The notes below the pieces were generated by a model. The model worked only from the letters and a program-made list of their open reading frames with translations. It ran no database searches and was not told the DNA's origin. Made by a program: the position numbers and the translations under genes. Source: Firmicutes bacterium CAG:238 (GTDB lineage: Bacteria; Bacillota; Clostridia; Peptostreptococcales; Anaerovoracaceae). From it: DNA of 14,610 nucleotides. The stretch is from NCBI GenBank assembly GCA_000435615.1, contig FR881918.1:1-14610 (forward strand), written 5' to 3'. Positions within the stretch are counted from its first letter, which is position 1. Every line of letters starts with the position of its first letter. Shown here piece by piece: positions 12,154 to 14,610 of this stretch.

Positions 12154-12782
12154 ACATATATCTTTTCTAAAATCAAAATCGCAATAATAAGGATTCCTCC
12201 TCCGAGGCACCAGCCCGCAAGTACATCCGTCGGCCAATGCACACCGACATAAATACGGCTCGGTCCGATGACAACCGCAAGGATTCCGCAGATCCAGCTC
12301 AAAACTGTTTTGAGTTTTTCATTCTTGCAATGCTTTTGAATCAAATAAAGCATCAGCCCGTAAAAGACGATGGATGTTACCGAATGTCCGCTTGGGAAGG
12401 AGTACCCGCCCTGTGTCACAAGGTGCAGGGAAGCATCCGGCCTTGCCCGCAGAACAAAGTGTTTCAGTGGTTTGTAAATCGCAACGCCGCCCAGGCAAGC
12501 CAACGAAACCGGAAGCCCATAAGTCTTTCGATTCGGCAGTATCAGAAGCACGATACAAAAGGCTATAATCGTCACCGTATCGGACAGGTGGGTAATCGAA
12601 CTGATAATCACATCCTGCACAGGTCCGCGCAGGCTGAAGAAAAAGTTCTGAACCGCCTTGTCGAGCGGAAGCGGAAGCGTCTCATAAACCGCCGCGACTT
12701 CATATGTAATGTATCCTGCAGCGGCAAGCAAAATCACCGCTGCGGCAATCATAATCGTTTTTGCGTTTTTCTTCTTTTCCAT
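12132..12782 (-). CDS. PAP2-superfamily membrane phosphatase
   Basis: A 216-residue membrane protein with about six hydrophobic segments. It has the three-part acid-phosphatase signature: KHFVLRARP (K107, R114, P115), SFPSGHS (130-134, H133), and SRIYVGVHWPTD (R176, H182, D186). The catalytic histidines and arginines are all present. PAP2 enzymes of this size dephosphorylate lipid phosphates such as undecaprenyl pyrophosphate, phosphatidylglycerophosphate or phosphatidic acid; which one cannot be told. It starts 5 bp after cysK and shares its transcript. Its last codons form half of the terminator stem. Confidence 0.93.
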   Translation of the reverse strand: MEKKKNAKTIMIAAAVILLAAAGYITYEVAAVYETLPLPLDKAVQNFFFSLRGPVQDVIISSITHLSDTVTIIAFCIVLLILPNRKTYGLPVSLACLGGVAIYKPLKHFVLRARPDASLHLVTQGGYSFPSGHSVTSIVFYGLMLYLIQKHCKNEKLKTVLSWICGILAVVIGPSRIYVGVHWPTDVLAGWCLGGGILIIAILILEKIYVKKELQP

Positions 12783-12787
12783 CCGTA

Positions 12788-13717
12788 TTACTCCTCAAAC
12801 ATTTTCGTGGACAAATATCTCTCGCCCGTATCCGGAAGCAGTGCAACGACATTCCTGCCATGATTTTCGGGTCTTTTTCCCACCTTTACGGCTGCGTATA
12901 CCGCTGCACCGGCACTGATCCCGACAAGGACGCCTTCTTCTCTTGCCATCTTCCGTCCCATTTCATATGCCTCTTCGTTCTCCACGGTCACGATTTCGTC
13001 AAATACATTTCTATCCAAATTTTCCGGGATGAAGTTTGCACCGATTCCCTGAAGATCATGCGGGCCCGCATGTCCCTGACTGATCAGTGGAGAGCCTGTC
13101 GGTTCAACGCCTATGATTCTTATATCCGGGTTCTGCTCTTTCAGATATCTGCCGACTCCGCTCAGCGTTCCTCCCGTTCCGATTCCTGCAACGAAAACAT
13201 CAACCTTACCGTCGAGTGCATTGTAAATTTCAGGCCCCGTGGTCTCATAGTGTATTTTCGGGTTTGCCGGGTTGTAAAACTGTCCGGCAATTATGCTCCC
13301 CGGTATTTCCTTATGCAGTTCCTCCGCCTTTTCGACAGCCCCCTGCATACCTTTTGCGCCCTCTGTCAAAACTAACTCTGCACCGTATGCTTTCAGGAGA
13401 TTTCTTCTTTCCACACTCATGGTTTCGGGCATCGTCAAAATCACCTTGTATCCCAGAGCATCCGCGGCCATTGCCAGACCAATTCCCGTATTTCCGCTGG
13501 TCGGCTCGATAATCGCTGCCCCCGGCATCAAGAGGCCCTTTTGCTCTGCATCGCGAATCATTGCCAAACCGACTCTGTCCTTTGCGCTCCCCGCTGGATT
13601 CATCATCTCCATTTTACCGAAGAGATGAAACGACAGGTTTTCTTTCGCAATGATTCTGTTTAATTTCAATATGGGGGTATTTCCCACCATTTCCGTAACA
13701 CTGTTGTAAACCTTCAT
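12788..13717 (-). CDS. cysK: Cysteine synthase (O-acetylserine sulfhydrylase)
   Basis: This 309-residue cytosolic PLP enzyme makes cysteine from O-acetylserine and sulfide, the last step of assimilation. The PLP lysine is K46 in NPAGSAKDRVG; the substrate loop TSGNTG is at 73-78, the phosphate loop GIGTGGT at 178-184, and a late GISAGAAV contains the residue contacting the pyridine nitrogen. The C-terminus LLPDTGERYLST is the CysK signature. Length is normal. The ATG at 13717 is chosen because AAAGGAGACC lies just upstream; an ATG 16 codons earlier lies inside the leader. It leads the cysK-PAP2 pair and diverges from the acyltransferase gene. No T-box or S-box element is evident in its short leader. 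Confidence 0.95.
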   Translation of the reverse strand: MKVYNSVTEMVGNTPILKLNRIIAKENLSFHLFGKMEMMNPAGSAKDRVGLAMIRDAEQKGLLMPGAAIIEPTSGNTGIGLAMAADALGYKVILTMPETMSVERRNLLKAYGAELVLTEGAKGMQGAVEKAEELHKEIPGSIIAGQFYNPANPKIHYETTGPEIYNALDGKVDVFVAGIGTGGTLSGVGRYLKEQNPDIRIIGVEPTGSPLISQGHAGPHDLQGIGANFIPENLDRNVFDEIVTVENEEAYEMGRKMAREEGVLVGISAGAAVYAAVKVGKRPENHGRNVVALLPDTGERYLSTKMFEE

Positions 13718-13756
13718 GCTTGGTCTCCTTTTCTTATTTCGTCTTACATATTGAAT

Positions 13757-13786
13757 ATTATACACTTTTTATGTAGAAAAAAACAA
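13757..13786 (-). promoter_or_regulatory. cysK promoter
   Basis: On the minus strand TTGTTT (13781-13786), 18-bp spacer, TATAAT (13757-13762), giving a leader of about 35 nt. Confidence 0.6.
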
Positions 13787-13794
13787 CAGGAATG

Positions 13795-13803
13795 TGCTAT
13801 AAT
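13795..13803 (+). promoter_or_regulatory. Extended -10 promoter of the acyltransferase gene
   Basis: TGCTATAAT at 13795-13803 is a perfect extended -10; no consensus -35 is visible 17 bp upstream. The predicted start near 13810 is about 26 bases before the TTG start codon. Divergent from the cysK promoter 33 bp away. Confidence 0.6.
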
Positions 13804-13835
13804 ATCTTGTAAGTTTACAAAACGGAGGTGTTCTT

Positions 13836-14610
13836 TTGAAACTATTTAATAATATATATGGAATTCTTACCGTTATAGGCGGAATGAACAAACTAAAAGA
13901 AAACCGCATTGCGATTGAAAATGCGAAAGCATCGGGCGATGTAAAAAAGGAGCAGGAAGAAATTCTTAAGGCCTGCCAGATTTGGTCTTCTCATATTGTC
14001 GATGAATTCAAGGTTGACTTTACCGTCATTCATCCGGAAAATCTTCCACAATCAGGACCTGTGGTCTTTATTTCAAACCATCAATCCTATGCGGACATAC
14101 TGAGCTTTTTATATAATGTAAAGAATCATCAGGTTGCATTCATCGCAAAAGATGGCTTGTCTAAAATCCCAATTTTTGGGAAATGGGTTACCCGAATCCG
14201 CGGGATTTATATTCATCGGGGTGATGCCAGGGCCTCTCTCAAGACAATCAACGAGGGTGTTGAATATTTAAAACAGGGATTTTCCCTTGTAATCTTTCCT
14301 GAAGGAACAAGAAGTCGTTCCTCTGCCATGGCAGAATTCAAGCACGGCAGTTTTAAACTTGCAACCAAGGCTAGAGTTCCGATTGTTCCTGTTACTTTAA
14401 ACGGCGGATACCACACTTACGAAGAGACGGGCAAGGTAACAAAAGGATGCCATATCGACTTCATGGTTCACAAACCGATTGAAACCAAAGACATGTCTCG
14501 TTCTGAGCTTGCAGAGCTTCCGGCTGTTGTTGAACAAATTGTCCGAGACGGGTTGGCTGTTCTAATTGATAAGGACGAAAAAAAAGGGGCTGTCGCATTA
14601 ACGGAAAATA
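13836..14610 (+). CDS. plsC: PlsC-type 1-acyl-sn-glycerol-3-phosphate acyltransferase (runs off right edge)
   Basis: An open frame of 258 codons without a stop in the window. It has the PlsC catalytic motif NHQSYAD (81-87, with H82 and D87), the RGIYIHRGD block with arginine 128, and FPEGTRS (154-160), followed by VPIVPVTLNG. These place it among lysophosphatidic acid acyltransferases that attach the second fatty acid in phospholipid synthesis at the membrane face. The N-terminus (about 60 residues) has only a short hydrophobic stretch. The start is a TTG at 13836 with GGAGGTG five bases upstream; no ATG is suitably placed. The family is usually 200-250 residues, so the remaining part is likely short. 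Confidence 0.9.
   Translation, partial: MKLFNNIYGILTVIGGMNKLKENRIAIENAKASGDVKKEQEEILKACQIWSSHIVDEFKVDFTVIHPENLPQSGPVVFISNHQSYADILSFLYNVKNHQVAFIAKDGLSKIPIFGKWVTRIRGIYIHRGDARASLKTINEGVEYLKQGFSLVIFPEGTRSRSSAMAEFKHGSFKLATKARVPIVPVTLNGGYHTYEETGKVTKGCHIDFMVHKPIETKDMSRSELAELPAVVEQIVRDGLAVLIDKDEKKGAVALTEN

Noticed and set aside
12237..12863. 208-codon plus-strand frame opposite PAP2
   Set aside because: PAP2 catalytic motifs are complete on the minus strand and the terminator fits that direction.

Overview
The window looks like chromosomal DNA from an anaerobic Gram-positive bacterium, probably class Clostridia. The signs are strong AGGAGG-type ribosome binding sites, consensus sigma-A promoters, two TTG start codons, rubrerythrin, a DUF2148 ferredoxin-domain protein, a YoaP-type acetyltransferase, and mid-to-low GC content. 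I cannot name the genus from the sequence. No tRNA, rRNA, CRISPR array, insertion sequence or phage gene was found.

Layout, left to right. At 1-973 lies a hipBA toxin-antitoxin module on the minus strand, with hipA running off the left edge, driven by a promoter overlapping operator-like repeats. At 1045-1420 is a deletion remnant of an AAA/DUF4143 ATPase that keeps its own promoter, three 33-bp-spaced repeats and a terminator. At 1424-3013 are a YoaP-like acetyltransferase and purine nucleoside phosphorylase, which form an operon. At 3117-4137 is an ATP-binding transcriptional regulator of the AlbA_2/HATPase type that has lost its N-terminal AlbA_2 domain in frame; a large palindromic array overlaps its promoter. 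Positions 4181-4569 are a gene graveyard: an XRE repressor fragment, the tail of a membrane protein, and a disrupted small protein. At 4606-5310 is a TetR regulator with a near-consensus promoter. Positions 5275-5641 hold further remnants, including a PPOX-fold flavoprotein with an internal deletion.

At 5656-8180 are rubrerythrin, a divergent TraX-family membrane protein, and a convergent Fic protein with three perfectly spaced 11-bp upstream repeats. At 8280-8552 the first ten codons of a PadR regulator run into a small membrane ORF. At 8517-11494 is a probable operon, transcribed leftward, of formimidoylglutamase/arginase family enzyme, nucleotidyltransferase and RarD-type transporter. A DUF2148 ferredoxin-domain gene diverges from it across a palindromic operator and converges on the cysK-PAP2 operon through a bidirectional terminator. 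A PlsC-type acyltransferase diverges from cysK and runs off the right edge.

Two themes stand out. First, several accessory genes (hipB, the AlbA-less regulator, Fic, the ATPase remnant, PadR) each carry a private array of direct or inverted repeats on their own promoter, suggesting independent autoregulated modules. Second, at least seven genes survive only as pieces with internal or terminal deletions, often with promoter or terminator intact. This points to decay by many small deletions rather than by insertion elements. Metabolic genes (purine salvage, cysteine synthesis, histidine degradation, oxidative-stress defence, phospholipid synthesis) look intact.
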